This document shows positions 30,271 to 41,914 of a stretch of DNA of 64,000 bases, piece by piece; within the stretch, counting starts at the first letter, position 1, and every line of letters begins with the position of its first letter. The notes beneath the pieces were generated by a model. It was given only the letters and a program-made list of their open reading frames with translations. It ran no database searches and was not told the DNA's origin. The DNA comes from Pogostemon cablin (Eukaryota; Streptophyta; Magnoliopsida; Lamiales; Lamiaceae): positions 32,644,729 through 32,708,728 of the forward strand of contig CM042975.1 of the NCBI GenBank assembly GCA_023678885.1, read 5' to 3'. The position numbers and the translations under genes are program-made.

Positions 30271-31225
30271 TATTTCTGATTAAAATACGCACGTGTATCA
30301 AACCTACATAATTCAGATTCATGAGTAGATCTAGATGAGTGAAATTAATTTTGCATGGAGTATTGTCTAAGTTAAAAATAATTATCATTCATTTAAGGAA
30401 GAATAACTCTCTTGTGAGACGGGTTATTTGTGAGATGGATGTGAGACTGGTCGACCCATCACTATAGTATACTTGTTGTATAGATAAAGTATGTTTATTT
30501 GCAATTAAAGTATATTATTAATAAATCAAATTATAATATACTAAAATCATACATTAATGCATAATACAACATACTTTAGAAAACATACTTTAATAACTAT
30601 TAAACATATTTTATTTAAATAATAGATATACTTTAATACGTCTCATAAACCGTCTCACGTAAATAACGTCTCACGAGATAATTTGTCTTTAAGGAATTAA
30701 TTAATTATTGGCAGGGTTTCATGTGCAGATCCAGAAAGTAATATTCATTTCATAAACTTGCCCTAAATTAAATACCCACATTTTTAGAGTAAAAAGTAAT
30801 GATATTAATGTTTAAAATTGAAAAATTAATTTTATAGCCAATGAAAATTTATTATATTAATAGATTTCAATCAAAATACATTTTTCTATAAAATATAATA
30901 CTCGGAACTAATATGGTTTTAGTCAAGATAAATTAATGAGGAGAGACTAGTTAGCAATTATATCGAATCTCTAAGGATTATTAATTAATTAATCCCTTAA
31001 TTACCAGTGGGAACAGCAACAGCTCATGCAATATTGGCATTTGGCACATGATTAACATCTTTCTATAAAAGATATGATTTCATATCTCCTTTACTTAATT
31101 TGCTGCTGTATTATTTATTAATTAAAATTTATTAAATTTAATAAGACAGTATTTTAATCATCAATTTCTCCTATTTAACTCCACCAAAATCTGTAATCAC
31201 ACTTTATAAAACTTGATTTGAAAGA
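30271..31225. other. SCRP2 upstream region
   Basis: It aligns with 24841-25702 of copy A. A TATA candidate CTATAAAA lies at 31073-31080, about 145 bp before the ATG. A Mutator-like MITE is inserted at 30401-30687. Confidence 0.65.
30401..30687. mobile_element. Mutator-like MITE
   Basis: Perfect 9-bp target copies TTTAAGGAA flank it (30392-30400, 30688-30696). Terminal inverted repeats of nearly 40 bp share GTGAGACG and GTGAGA. Copy A has a single TTTAAGGAA at about 24903, the empty site. Confidence 0.85.
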
Positions 31226-31714
31226 ATGACAAATGTTAGACTTTTCCCCTTCATTCTTCTTGCAGCTTTCTTGGTATCAACAGGTATGCTTAAATCTCTA
31301 GTTTATTTATTTTATCTCAAATTTATTTCTTACGGATGTAATTTCTTCGATCAAAACATAAACTTTATATTGGTCCCTTCATTTCAATATTTTGTTCGAC
31401 TAAAGTTTGTCCAACTAGCTAGTTTTATTTTTGTTGAAATAATTACGATTAACTTTAATTGTGTGCTAGTGGAGATCTGAATTAATTTCTTCATTATTAT
31501 AGATGATAAATTATATATGATCTGTTGATTAAACCTAATATAATTTGCAGTTATAATTGGACCTTCAAAGATGGTTGAAGCGAGGGTACTGGAGGATGGT
31601 GTGAAATTACCGCAATGCCCCAATGTATGCACAAGTGATCCAGAGTGTGTTAAGTGTGGTGGAGTTAGATGCTTGCATGTTTTGGCTAATAAGAGAATTT
31701 GCTCCAATATTTAA
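31226..31714 (+). CDS. Small secreted cysteine-rich peptide, copy 2 (two exons)
   Basis: Exon 1 is 31226-31283, the intron 31284-31550 (GTATGC...TGCAG), and exon 2 31551-31714, giving 73 residues. Signal sequence MTNVRLFPFILLAAFLVS; mature domain with six cysteines spaced C-x3-C-x5-C-x2-C-x4-C-x9-C, ending ICSNI. The frame and both splice sites are kept relative to SCRP1. Indels are in multiples of three (one residue lost between the third and fourth cysteines, one before the last). That suggests both copies may still be functional, with length change in the cysteine loops. Named family unknown. Confidence 0.75.
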
Positions 31715-32303
31715 TTATTTGTTTCTCATCTTATGAAATGAAATAAAGGGCTGATGCAAGAATTTGCTTTTAATTTTGAGAAATAATACATTTTTTCATT
31801 ATTTTATACTCCACTTTTTTTCTTTTATATTTTCTCGTTTTTTTCAGTCAATTCAACTTCTCTATCTCAATGAACTTAGTAAAAAAATTATGGTATGAAC
31901 AAATTACTATGTCAATACGCTGCATTCACTAAATGAGAAATATAGTAATTTACTTTTTCTAATAAAATACTCCCTAAGTCCCTCGTTTCTATTTTTTTTA
32001 ATTTCAAGTTAAAGGTTTACATTTTTTTTGAATGAAATCCACACAAAAATATTAATTATTTCTTTTATGGTAACACACAATATTAATATAGCTACCGATT
32101 ACACATTAAATGTTATATTTATTAAAATAATATCTTATGTGAAAAACAAAAATAAATGGAGGAGAAAATATATTTTTTAATTAAATAAAATTTTAATTAT
32201 CTACAAATTACAGAATTAAAATAACCGAACAAAAAGTTATGGCTATGTTAGTTATGAGTTATTAAAATCCATATTTTAGTATTTAAAATACAAATTTTAA
32301 AAA
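31715..32303. other. SCRP2 3' flank (copy B)
   Basis: It matches 26149-26760, including the old degenerate Stowaway-like stretch. Alignment breaks at ACAAATTTTAA, where a large insertion begins, and resumes near 35763. Confidence 0.65.
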
Positions 32304-32340
32304 GCTAATTATATTGTGCACCCGATTTCAACCTAAGATA

Positions 32341-35303
32341 TGATGCATAATCTTAGTCGCATTTCTTGTAAAAATGTGTAAGAGTAAGAGATTTTATCAT
32401 CGAGTAAACGTGTGACCAAGTACAAAATTTATAATAATGTCGTCCCAAGTGAAAGTAAACTCATGATTGTATCCAAATTTTTCATTGATTTATTCTTTGT
32501 AAGAATGATAGATTGAAGGTTTGATTGTTTAACCTACTAATTATTGTTCTACTCAATTAACTAAGAATTTGAACTAACAAAGTAATGATTCAAACAACAC
32601 ACAAATGATGATTGTAATGGAGGTAGAATTAACTTGATAAGAGAGCAAGGCTAATCATAATCATGGTTAAGACTTTAGCTAGATATGTATAACTTTTGAT
32701 GGTGAACTTCATTAATTTGTGGACTAAAAGCAATCCAATTTTACTCCTAATCCCTATGGCTAAGGCAATTAAATCCTCGACTCTTTTACAAGCCTAAATC
32801 TCCTAAGATTGATCTTATTCTCAATTCCCTTAAGGTACTATGTGTTGGATTGTATACTAAAAGTCTAGCTTTAGTATGAACAATGTCATAACAATATTTG
32901 AAATGAGAATCATTGATCAAATGATTGCATCTTATAATTTATTTTATATGCATGATGCAATAGTCCATTTACTTTATACTGTAGATAATATGTTGTGCGA
33001 CAACACGCGGAAGATCATATTATCGGTTTCCTTATAAAGTATAAACAGATGCTCACAACTGAGATAGACGGGGACTCTCTATCGGTATGGTTGTAGTATG
33101 GTTTGGTATTAGCTTGTCTTGGCTATAGAATCACATTAGTGCACTTGTGTGTATTGAGCAGGACCGCATGAGATCGTTCGACTTATACTGACTTATAGAA
33201 GAACTTGATCTCTGTTATTATGGAAGTTCATGCTCTTAATCCCTATACAATAACCTCGACACGTAGGGCAGTATGTATTTCTTTGATTCATCAATGGGTG
33301 AGATTTATATGTATTAAATCAACAAACTCGGTGAGTTGGGAAGTAGTGCTGTATCTATGGTGTGCTGTTGATTGTAGAAGGAATCCATGTCCGTTATAGG
33401 TTGATGATGTCCTCTTGAGGAGCTCATAAGGTTTATCATGTAAATCTTGCAAGTGGATTAATTTCCGGCATGATAAAAAGGTTGAGTGGTACTACTCTCG
33501 GATGAGATATTAATTAATTTGAGTTGTCAGTAACTTAATTAATTAATGGGCACTGTATATCTTAAACATGGGGAGACTGTCGGGCTTATAATAAGAAGGA
33601 GCCCAGAACATAATTTTGGGATTGGACGGGTAGTGCAGTAATAATATTTTAGTGGACTATATTATTATTATTGGATTTAATTAAAAGCTTTGGGCTAAGC
33701 TTGGTTAATTAAATTCAATTGAGGCCCAGCCCAATTTCTCCTCCTGGTCCCTGCTGTAGCCCAATATATATAGTCATCTCAACTTCTGGAAACCTAAGTA
33801 ACTGCGCCTCTTTCAACGTGAGTTAGGGAAAGAAGCAGATTGAGAGAATCCTGCAGATTGTTGCCCACACAACAGCAGGATTCGACTTGGGTCATACAAC
33901 AGAAGATCGAGAGGTGGTTCTCTGCAACGATCAACCTCTACACCAACCCAGAAGTACGGTAAATGCTTTAATTATGCTTCCGCTGATTTGTTTTGCCTGT
34001 TATTCCTAATGATCACGTTTGAACCACACGATCCAATTGCCAACACTATGATCATAAGTTGGGTTCTTTTCATTCAATTTCTTAAGTGTCCCTCTATAAA
34101 TGTTCTAAGTATAAGAAGAGTATGACTTACCTCCCTCACCCTAACATGCATGCACATTTTAATATATGATTCAATTAAACATCCACTCATAACATTAGAA
34201 TGACCATCCTACTACTATGAATAGAAAATCTAATCACACAAGTATTGAAATGAAATATGATTCATATTATATCATAAAAGGAAATCCACAATTTAACTAC
34301 ATTCACTTCTCAAGTTCTACACATCTAGCTTTCATCTCAACCATTCGTATGATTAGCCCTACTATAGGACTAGCTACTACACATTGTGTTTAGATCAATA
34401 CAAATCAAGCTTTGCTCCATTTGAGCCAAAATAAGAAAAAAATCAACAAATGAAAAGTAGATTGGCTTCCCTTTCATGGAGAAACCTTCATTTTCTTCAA
34501 TATGCTAACTCTTTCAATCCTTGATGCTTTCCTCTTCTCAAAATGGTGGAGGAATGGATTGGGTGATGGATTTATGGATTGATTGTGGAAGAACAAATGG
34601 AATTGGATGGATCTAATGGATAGAGATGGATTTATGGATCTAGTGTGTGAAAATGTGGTGTGGAGTGTGTGTAACTGCTCTCAATTCTGATCTCTCTTCA
34701 AATTTCGCACAAGTCACCCTTTTATATCACTAATGGACCTTCTAGAAGCTTTCGGAACATTCTGAAAACTGCACAGGTTTTTGCTCCTACACGGCCCGTG
34801 TAGCAGCACACGGCCCGTGTAGGGCACACCTACTTTGGCGTGTTGTGCGTGCTTCCGGACAAGGCTCGAGCTGCGCTACACGGCTTTGGTCATGGCCGTG
34901 TAGCGTTTTCTGATGACATTACACGGCTTCTTCTTACAGGCCCGTGTTCTGCACACGGGGCTTTGAGCAGCGAACGGCTCGTGCGCCAGAAAATGGACTT
35001 CTTCCTGGGCGAGCTCTTTGTTCTGATGACGGTACACGGCCACCTCGGACAGGCCCGTGTTCCGCACACTGCCCGTGTTCGAGCGTGCCCTGTACTTCCG
35101 TCTCCGTTTTGCTCCCGATTCCATTTTTCTTCATTTCTTGACCTGTTTTATACATGTTTAAGCTCATTGACACAATTCTATCAATTCATACCACATTTCA
35201 CATTATAACAATAACTCCACCAAAAGTCACACAAATACGGATAAAAACATCCGAAAATTCACAAATAAAGACACTAAAATCTAGGTTAAAATAACAACGA
35301 TCA
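32341..35303 (-). mobile_element. Solo Athila-like LTR (minus), split by another solo LTR
   Basis: On the minus strand it starts TGATCGTTGTTATTTT, like El1, El3 and El4 LTRs, and ends in U5-like sequence (AAATTTTGTACTTGGTCAC). About 1.76 kb without the inner LTR (32845-34045). It has the U3 palindromes (CTACACGG-C-CCGTGTAG at 34787-34803), a TATATAAAAG-type TATA (about 34714-34737), and a leader hairpin (34354-34372). No PBS, PPT or coding sequence. A target duplication was not found and the left edge is approximate. Frames inside it are LTR noise. Confidence 0.7.
32845..34045 (+). mobile_element. Solo LTR, probably copia type, with perfect TSD
   Basis: TGTTGGATTGTATAC to CAATTGCCAACA, 1201 bp, with short terminal inverted repeat TGTTGG/CCAACA. 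Flanked by CTATG at 32840-32844 and 34046-34050. A TATATATAG box lies near 33766. No internal region remains, consistent with LTR-LTR recombination. Confidence 0.88.
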
Positions 35304-35762
35304 GTGCACCCACTTTTAAAAACATAAACAATTATAAACAAAAACATACTACAATTATGAAAAAAATGTATACAATTTTATTGTTAATTTTTTTAATGAA
35401 AAATTGAATGTATAGGTTGCACCCACTTTTAAAAACATATACAAATATAAACAAAAACATACTACAATTATGAAAAAAAAAATGTATACAATTTAATTGT
35501 TAGTTTTTTAATGAAAATTTGAGTGTAAAAAAATATACAATTATTGAAAAATATATACTCACTATTGAATAAAAAGTTATACACATATGTATATTAATTT
35601 TTTTAAACAAAAATTTAGTACAAAAAAATATACAATTATTAAAAAATACGTATACAAAATATAATTACATATATATAAAATAAAATAAAAAGGTGTGCAC
35701 CTGCACGCGATGCACCTAATGGCTAATATCAACTCATTTTTAAAAGACAATACCTTCAATCA
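35304..35762. repeat. AT-rich segment with 113-bp tandem duplication
   Basis: TGCACCCACTTTTAAAAACAT occurs at about 35305 and 35418, each followed by the same AT-rich text to about 35530. Its right end GTGTGCACCTGCACGCGATGCACC resembles the ends of the Mutator-like MITE at 25367, so it may be part of a related element into which the solo LTR inserted. Confidence 0.55.
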
Positions 35763-35929
35763 TGCACATAAACCTATAGTATAGTATATTTAGTATACTA
35801 TATATTTTATTAATTTGACATAAAATCCAAAGAGATTAAAAAAAACCCCCCTAAATTCCATAAGAAACTACAAAAGGATATTTCAAGTGTGCGCGCTAAA
35901 GAATGAAGTGCCCTCCATGAGAGAGCTAT

Positions 35930-37357
35930 TCAGTAGTGATTATGTGTAGGAGAATTGCGCAAAATATCATGGATAAACTTTCCCAAAAACCTATGTGATG
36001 AACCACCTTCCATTAAAGCTCCACAGCTCTTTTCTCTCACATCCTTCACCTTCTCTCTCACTCCACTCTCCATCATTAGCTTCCTCACACCCCTCTCTAT
36101 CACCTCTGACCTCACCACACCATCCACCTCATCTCCGCCGTCCATCATCTTGATTTCAACCGCCATTCCCAATTCCACCACCATCTGAAAAGCATTCATT
36201 TCCTGCTCTGCATACATTGGCCACGCCGCCATCGGAACACCGTGCCGCAAGCTCTCCAGTATCGAGTTCCACCCACAGTGCGAAACGAAACCGCCCACGG
36301 CGGTGTGCGACAGCACCGCCACCTGCGGGGCCCATCCGATCACTTTCCCGATCCCAGAAGTTCTGTTTAAGAAGCCCTTTGGTAGAACCTCATCTGGGCT
36401 CGAAAAATCTCCTGTTTTTGTCGTTCTTAAAGACCATAAGAATCTATGGCCGCTGGATTCGAGACCGTCCGCCAGGTGTTTGATTTGTGCCTCAGAGAAA
36501 ATTCCTTTACTTCCAAAGCAGAGGAACACCACAGATGAAGGAGGTTGTTGATCCAACCATCTGATAATTTCATTATCAACCAAGTCTGATTCATTGTTGT
36601 GCTTAATTAGAGGTCCAACAGGGTAAATTGGTGGGATTTTGGAATCAATTAAGAAGGATTGAATTGGTGTCATCTCTAGTTCTTGAAAAGTGTTGATGAA
36701 GATACCTCTACTCTTCCGAATCTGTCGAGCTGTATGAATAACAAGTTCAGACGAACCACCATTCTTGTCAACCATCGGAGACGGCAAGGCCTTCGCCGGA
36801 ACTGGGTTCCGGTACCCCGGAATCTCGAATTCATGATCACTATCTCTGTACTCAGTAACATCAAAGCCATGTTCATCAGTAAGGCTCTGTACAAACAACA
36901 TGAGGGAAAGAAAAGCAGCACTACTAGTGTAGAACGTGTAAGATGGGATCCCAAATTCATCAGCTACATCAATCATGTTCACGGAGAACATGTCGACGAC
37001 AACTCCGGCCACCGCAGGAGTTTTCGTCTTGGTGATGGCAAGAATTGCCTCCCTTACTTGTGGCTTATGCCGATCGACGGCATCTAAAAGGAGAAGGCAT
37101 GGATTCGAGTCCATCTGTGGAGTTGAACTCGCCGGAGTTTCATATTCCGGGAGGTTGTGGAATCGGAGGCGTGGATTGGCATCTGGTGGTTGTGATTGTG
37201 TGTATTGACGAACTTCTTCATCGTCGATGAGAAGGAAGGTGATAGAAAGGCGTGTGTCTCGACTGACGATGAGTTTTCCGATCTCCACGGCGGGGATTAT
37301 GTGACCGATTCCCGGTCCTGGAATGAAGATAAGTTGGTGTTCGATATTTGTCGCCAT
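35930..37357 (-). CDS. UDP-glycosyltransferase, UGT71-like (group E)
   Basis: An intact intronless enzyme of 475 residues. It should transfer a sugar, most likely glucose, from UDP-sugar to a hydroxyl of a small plant metabolite in the cytosol. The catalytic His is H19 in PGPGIGH and the partner Asp is D122 in VVVDMF. The PSPG donor box spans residues 342-385 (WAPQVAVLSH...HCGWNS...YAEQ), with the final Gln typical of UDP-glucose users. The acceptor-binding N-terminal half is the divergent part, so the substrate cannot be named. It differs clearly from the UGT at 45635. Its 3' end was copied to 26761-27017 by the tandem duplication. Confidence 0.93.
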   Translation of the reverse strand: MATNIEHQLIFIPGPGIGHIIPAVEIGKLIVSRDTRLSITFLLIDDEEVRQYTQSQPPDANPRLRFHNLPEYETPASSTPQMDSNPCLLLLDAVDRHKPQVREAILAITKTKTPAVAGVVVDMFSVNMIDVADEFGIPSYTFYTSSAAFLSLMLFVQSLTDEHGFDVTEYRDSDHEFEIPGYRNPVPAKALPSPMVDKNGGSSELVIHTARQIRKSRGIFINTFQELEMTPIQSFLIDSKIPPIYPVGPLIKHNNESDLVDNEIIRWLDQQPPSSVVFLCFGSKGIFSEAQIKHLADGLESSGHRFLWSLRTTKTGDFSSPDEVLPKGFLNRTSGIGKVIGWAPQVAVLSHTAVGGFVSHCGWNSILESLRHGVPMAAWPMYAEQEMNAFQMVVELGMAVEIKMMDGGDEVDGVVRSEVIERGVRKLMMESGVREKVKDVREKSCGALMEGGSSHRFLGKFIHDILRNSPTHNHY

Positions 37358-37649
37358 GGATGGAGTATTGAAGATATTTGCTATTGCTTCGTTTGGATTT
37401 GCAATGGAATTCCACCGCTACTTATCAACCACGGGGATAATATCTCGAATGTCCCGTTACATCATGTTGGTGTGTTTAGTGTTAGTGCACACCATATTTT
37501 CTTTGCTTTTTTTTTTTTTCTTTTTTTCATCATTTTACGTGACACACGTTTAGTGATTGATATGTGATATACACATTAAGTGATTGACACATAAAAGGAA
37601 AAAATAATTTAGAGTTTAAGATTTAGGATATAATTTTTCTCTCCTATTT
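37358..37649. promoter_or_regulatory. UGT upstream region
   Basis: About 300 bp between the UGT start and a solo LTR. It includes a long T-run (about 37508-37530). No clear TATA box was fixed. The solo LTR lies about 300 bp upstream of the start codon and could influence expression. Confidence 0.35.
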
Positions 37650-37654
37650 ATCGT

Positions 37655-38479
37655 TGTTATGGGTATTATATCCCCCATGCTTGTTAGGCCCAAGAGGTTC
37701 GTAATACTTGAAAGGGGAAGCCCAACCCCTCGGCGGCCCAATAAGAACCACAACAGTTCGGAAGCCCAAGAAGCACCCTCGGCGGGAAGCCACCTCGGCG
37801 TCCACCTTCCCCCTGATGGAGACCTCGGACGGACTCCCCAGCACCGAAAGCCAACCTGTCTGAAGACCAAAGAAGGACGGCGAAAGCAGGACAACAGAGG
37901 ACAGGCATCATAATGAAATAGTACAAGTACCGCAGACTAGAAGACAACACTAATGGGAAGAGGAGATATTTTGGGCGGCAATCCTAACTAGAAGACAACA
38001 GTTGACTGGCGTGCCTGACTCCAACAACCAATGAGAAGCCAGCAAAGGACGGAGACACCCTGCAAACTCTTGCAATGCAACAAAAGGCGCTCAGACCACC
38101 CCTGCAACTGGTCGGGGTACTAGACAGCTTCATCAAAGGCGAATTGTCTTCATCCAGGTGGCACAAGACGATTGGTCTGATTTTAGGGCATTCGGGATAA
38201 TATAAATAGCCTCTCCCACAGGAGAAAGGCATGTTTTTTTGGAGCACTCACTTTAGACATTACACTTGTAAGAATCAGAAAAAGATGAGTGTTGTTCGAA
38301 AGGAGAGTAATAAAATTAGTTGTTTTCTTTGGTGGTAATTGATTCTTGGAGAGGTTTTGATCTTTTTACTGGTCTCTATTTGGTGTTTATTGTATTTGAT
38401 GATATTCGTTCTTGGCTTCGTTATTAAAAACTTCAATCCCTCGAACATTAAATTAACGAGCCAAGAACCGCCATCAACA
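37655..38479 (+). mobile_element. Solo LTR with perfect TSD
   Basis: TGTTATGGG to CCATCAACA, 825 bp, flanked by ATCGT at 37650-37654 and 38480-38484. A TATAAATAG box lies near 38200, followed by a leader. It is less AT-rich than its surroundings. Short frames on both strands are not gene-like. Superfamily undetermined. Confidence 0.88.
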
Positions 38480-38484
38480 ATCGT

Positions 38485-39222
38485 CAATCTAACGGTGTGA
38501 TACATGAAATAATGTACCAAATGACAAAGAATCCGAGCCGATTTTAGTGTTAAATCTCTGATCACCAATTAACACATTCGTAGGGAAAATTTTCAATATT
38601 TAATTGGGTCGATCATTCAATAATTTGTAAGAGTCACACTGCAAAAATAATACTCTAATTAAAAATATATTGAACTTAATTCCCACAAATCTGTGTCACA
38701 AAAGTAAGTAATACATTGATACTCTTAGACAACTAATTATCATTAATGAAAAGTAATAATAATATAATTAATTATTTCATTAACGTATTATATTTTTTTT
38801 GTTTTGAACTTTCATCTCAAAATGTCTCATTAAATATATGGAATCCACATGCTCACTAATATAACTATTTACAATACTTTAAATAAAACTCATTTCGTTA
38901 ATTTCAATCTAACCATTCAATACACTTTAAATAATACTCATTTCGTTTATTTTAATTTTTATATATTTTTAATTTGAACGTCTCATTCCAATTTTTATAT
39001 TTTCTTTTTAAATAATAATCACACAAATTAGTTAATACTCATTATGAATCCACACATAACATGCACTAATATAAATACATCACAAAGACTTTATACAACC
39101 TCGAATTCATACAATTTCCTTCCTTCACCTTCAATATGTGTTTTCCCCCATTTTTTTTAAAAACTATTGCGTTTTATTATTATTATTTTAATTTTTTTAA
39201 TTTAATATTAGGAATATAATTA
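38485..39222. other. AT-rich intergenic
   Basis: It contains degenerate repeated CTCATTTCGTT...AATTTTTATAT segments (38890-39050) that look like eroded MITE sequence. No gene recognised. Confidence 0.45.
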
Positions 39223-39460
39223 CAATTTTACCCCTGTAGTTTAGGGCATAATTTATTCCTAGGTTTTAGGATATAATTGTAATTTTACCCGTGTGGTTTA
39301 GGGTATAATTTATCTCATAGGGTTTATGGTATAATTGTAATTTTACCCTTGTGGTTTAGGGTATAATTTATTCCCTAGAGTTTAGGGTATAATTGTAATT
39401 TTACCCTTCTGGTTTAGGGTATAATTTATCTCTAGGGTTTAGGGTATAATAGTTATTTAA
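39223..39460. repeat. 58-bp tandem repeat with TTTAGGG motifs
   Basis: The block AATTTTACCC recurs at about 39223, 39281, 39339 and 39397, a 58-bp period. Each unit contains GTTTAGGGTATAATT, so telomere-like TTTAGGG heptamers are dispersed through it. Confidence 0.8.
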
Positions 39461-39591
39461 ATAAAATAAATTTAAAAATAAAATAAAAAACAACATTAAT
39501 GAAGGAGCAGGAATTAATTAAGAAGGGTGGAGACCAAGGTTATACCAATTCAATTGGTACAACTGATTGTACCCTAGTCCCTCTCTAAATA

Positions 39592-39805
39592 CTCCCTCCG
39601 TCCCGTTTCTATTTTGCGCGTCACATTTCAATGTTTACGTTTTCCTTTTTGGAATATGAGACCCACCTAAAACAATTAATATGTCATCTAACACTAATAC
39701 ATCTAACCACTTTATATTAAATATTATATTTTTCCACCCACTATTTATTAAAATATTATATTTTTTAATAAACGTGGAAAAAACATTGAAACGGGACGGA
39801 GGGAG
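39592..39805. mobile_element. Stowaway MITE upstream of the UGT pseudogene
   Basis: CTCCCTCCGTCCCG to ACGGGACGGAGGGAG flanked by TA. Same subfamily as 20809 and 47166. Confidence 0.9.
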
Positions 39806-40897
39806 TACATATTTTACATTATTCTGCTATTATTATTGAGTTTTATAAATAAAATATAAAAAAATAAAGAAGGTAGCGCCCATGACAGGGTAAAAGAATA
39901 TTTTTTTGGGTGGGGGAGAAATAACCAATAAATTTTGCACGATCATGTTTTTGTTTTATCGTCTTGAAGTCATGAATATGTCGGACTAAACTAGTCACTT
40001 AAAATTACGGCACGTCTCTTAAAACAATGGAAATATAGCAAAGGTGATATCAAAACATTCTTTAGCTACGAGCTGACGTCATCGCTTTGTTGGCAATCTT
40101 ACAATAACCCGATATATTAACGCCAACGAAATACTGATTAAACTTAGGGCTAGAAATGAAGAAATTTGAATTAATATTCATCCCATCTCCGCGGCTCAGC
40201 CACCTCGTCTCCACCGTGATGACCGCCTCTCCATCACCGTACTCGTCATTAAGTTCCCAAACGACACCGTTCTGGATAGTTACACCTCCTCAAATCCAAC
40301 CACCTCATCGCGCTTACGATTCATCCACCTCCCCAACGGGAACGACGTCGTCCCAATGTCCAACACCTTCCGTTACGAATTCGTCGACAGGAAGATTAAT
40401 CAGGTCAGAGAAACGATCTCCGATCTGATCCGACGACCGTCCGATCACCGATTAGCTGGTCTTGTGTTGGACATTTTCTGCACTAAATTCATCGACGTGG
40501 CTGAAGAATTCCGTATTCCGGCGTACGTGTTCTTCACTTCCGGTGCGTGTGGTTTGGGTCTGCTTCAACATCTCGTGTCGTTGAAATTCGATCGGAATGA
40601 GGAGCTGACGGCGTATAAAAACTCCGACGTCGAATTGACCGTTCCGTGCTTCTCTGTTCCAGTTCCGGCGAAGGTCTTGCCGAGTTTTATGGTGGAAGAA
40701 CCCGTCGGAAGTGTTTTCATTGAGTACTTCAGAAGACTGCCGAAATCAAAAGGCGTAATGGTGAACACATTTTATGAGCTTGAATCCTTCGCCGTCGAAT
40801 CTCTGCTCTCCGATGGAAACACGCCTAGGGTTTATCCAGTCTGCCCGATTCTGAGCCCGAACATTGGCGATCAAAGGATGGGAAACGACGTCGTCGA

Positions 40898-41097
40898 TGT
40901 TAGGCGGATGCGGTCGTCATCGTCGTCCGTATTCGTCGTCTACGCCTCGCGGGAAGAACTCTACAGTGCTCAGATTCCCGTTGAACTCACACAAAAATTC
41001 AAATCCTACCCGTTGGGGTGTAAGGCTATGGGCCAAGATACACTTGGCCCAATACTTTGAGACCAGCATTTGGGCTAAATGCCCAACGGGCCCAACA
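40898..41097 (-). repeat. Copia-type 3' LTR (200 bp)
   Basis: TGTTAGGCGG to GGGCCCAACA. It lacks about 55 bp present in the other LTR (the GAGAAGGTGATCTAGGGG part and the GGTTATAATATGGGATGG part). Confidence 0.85.
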
Positions 41098-41914
41098 AAT
41101 CTCCACCTTGACCCAAATCATCCATCGTTATGATTAACTAAATGGGAATTCGTCATCGCACTTTTTCCCGGACACCTGCAAAACAAAAGACACAAAATCA
41201 AATGCAAGATCCAGAAAAATTGACATAAAGCCAAGGTATCACAAAAGATAGACAAATCTAAGCCGGAGCAAAGATCACGGACACACTGTCACAAAATGTT
41301 TAAATTATCCCAAGGACAAAATAAACAGAGCACACAAGCTCAAGAAAACAGAAAGTTCACATAGTCATGCAATCACATAGATTATAACTCACAGTTCTCA
41401 TGATACACGAACAGTTCACATAGAACAAATAAATTAAGCACAAATCTAACATGAATACACAATTCATAAAGACACATAGTCTAGTCACATAGACACACAA
41501 GCTATAACATTTAAAAGTCACATAGACACACAACTTATATCATTTAAAAGTCACACAGAAGCACACACAGTCACACAGACATAAAAGTCACACAGACACT
41601 TCACACAGAAGCACACGCAGTCACACAGATACTTCACACAGAAGCACACAGTTACAAAGACAATCAACAATAAAATGTTACACCACATTTGAATGCACAC
41701 AACATGCTCCACATCACTAAGAGAAACAAATAAGCATGTAAACAAGGCAAGTTTAACACATAAACAAGCACACAATAAGAAAACACATTTCTAACAATTT
41801 TTTACACAAAGAAAACACAAGTTCACAAAAAAACACATAGATTCAAAGTGACGCAAGATAAGAAAAACAAATTTTCAGAAAAAATAAAATTTTCAAAGCA
41901 TTTAAACACACAAG
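41098..41914 (-). other. Copia-type element 3' internal region
   Basis: It is AT-rich, with short repeats of TCACACAGA and AAGCACACA (about 41470-41660). No zinc knuckle, protease or integrase frame remains on either strand. Confidence 0.6.

Noticed and set aside
33205..33399. 64-codon frame inside the copia-like solo LTR
   Set aside because: LTR sequence with no coding features.
34840..35208. 122-codon frame and overlapping ones in the outer solo LTR
   Set aside because: They translate the CACGG/CCGTG palindrome region; several frames are open because GC is locally high.
32304..35762. Target duplication TTTTAAAA or GTGCA for the large copy-B insertion
   Set aside because: Matches are short, AT-rich or do not border a TG...CA end; not reliable.
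36217..37567. Plus-strand frames opposite the UGT at 35930-37357, up to 134 codons
   Set aside because: Antisense shadows of a well-supported enzyme gene.
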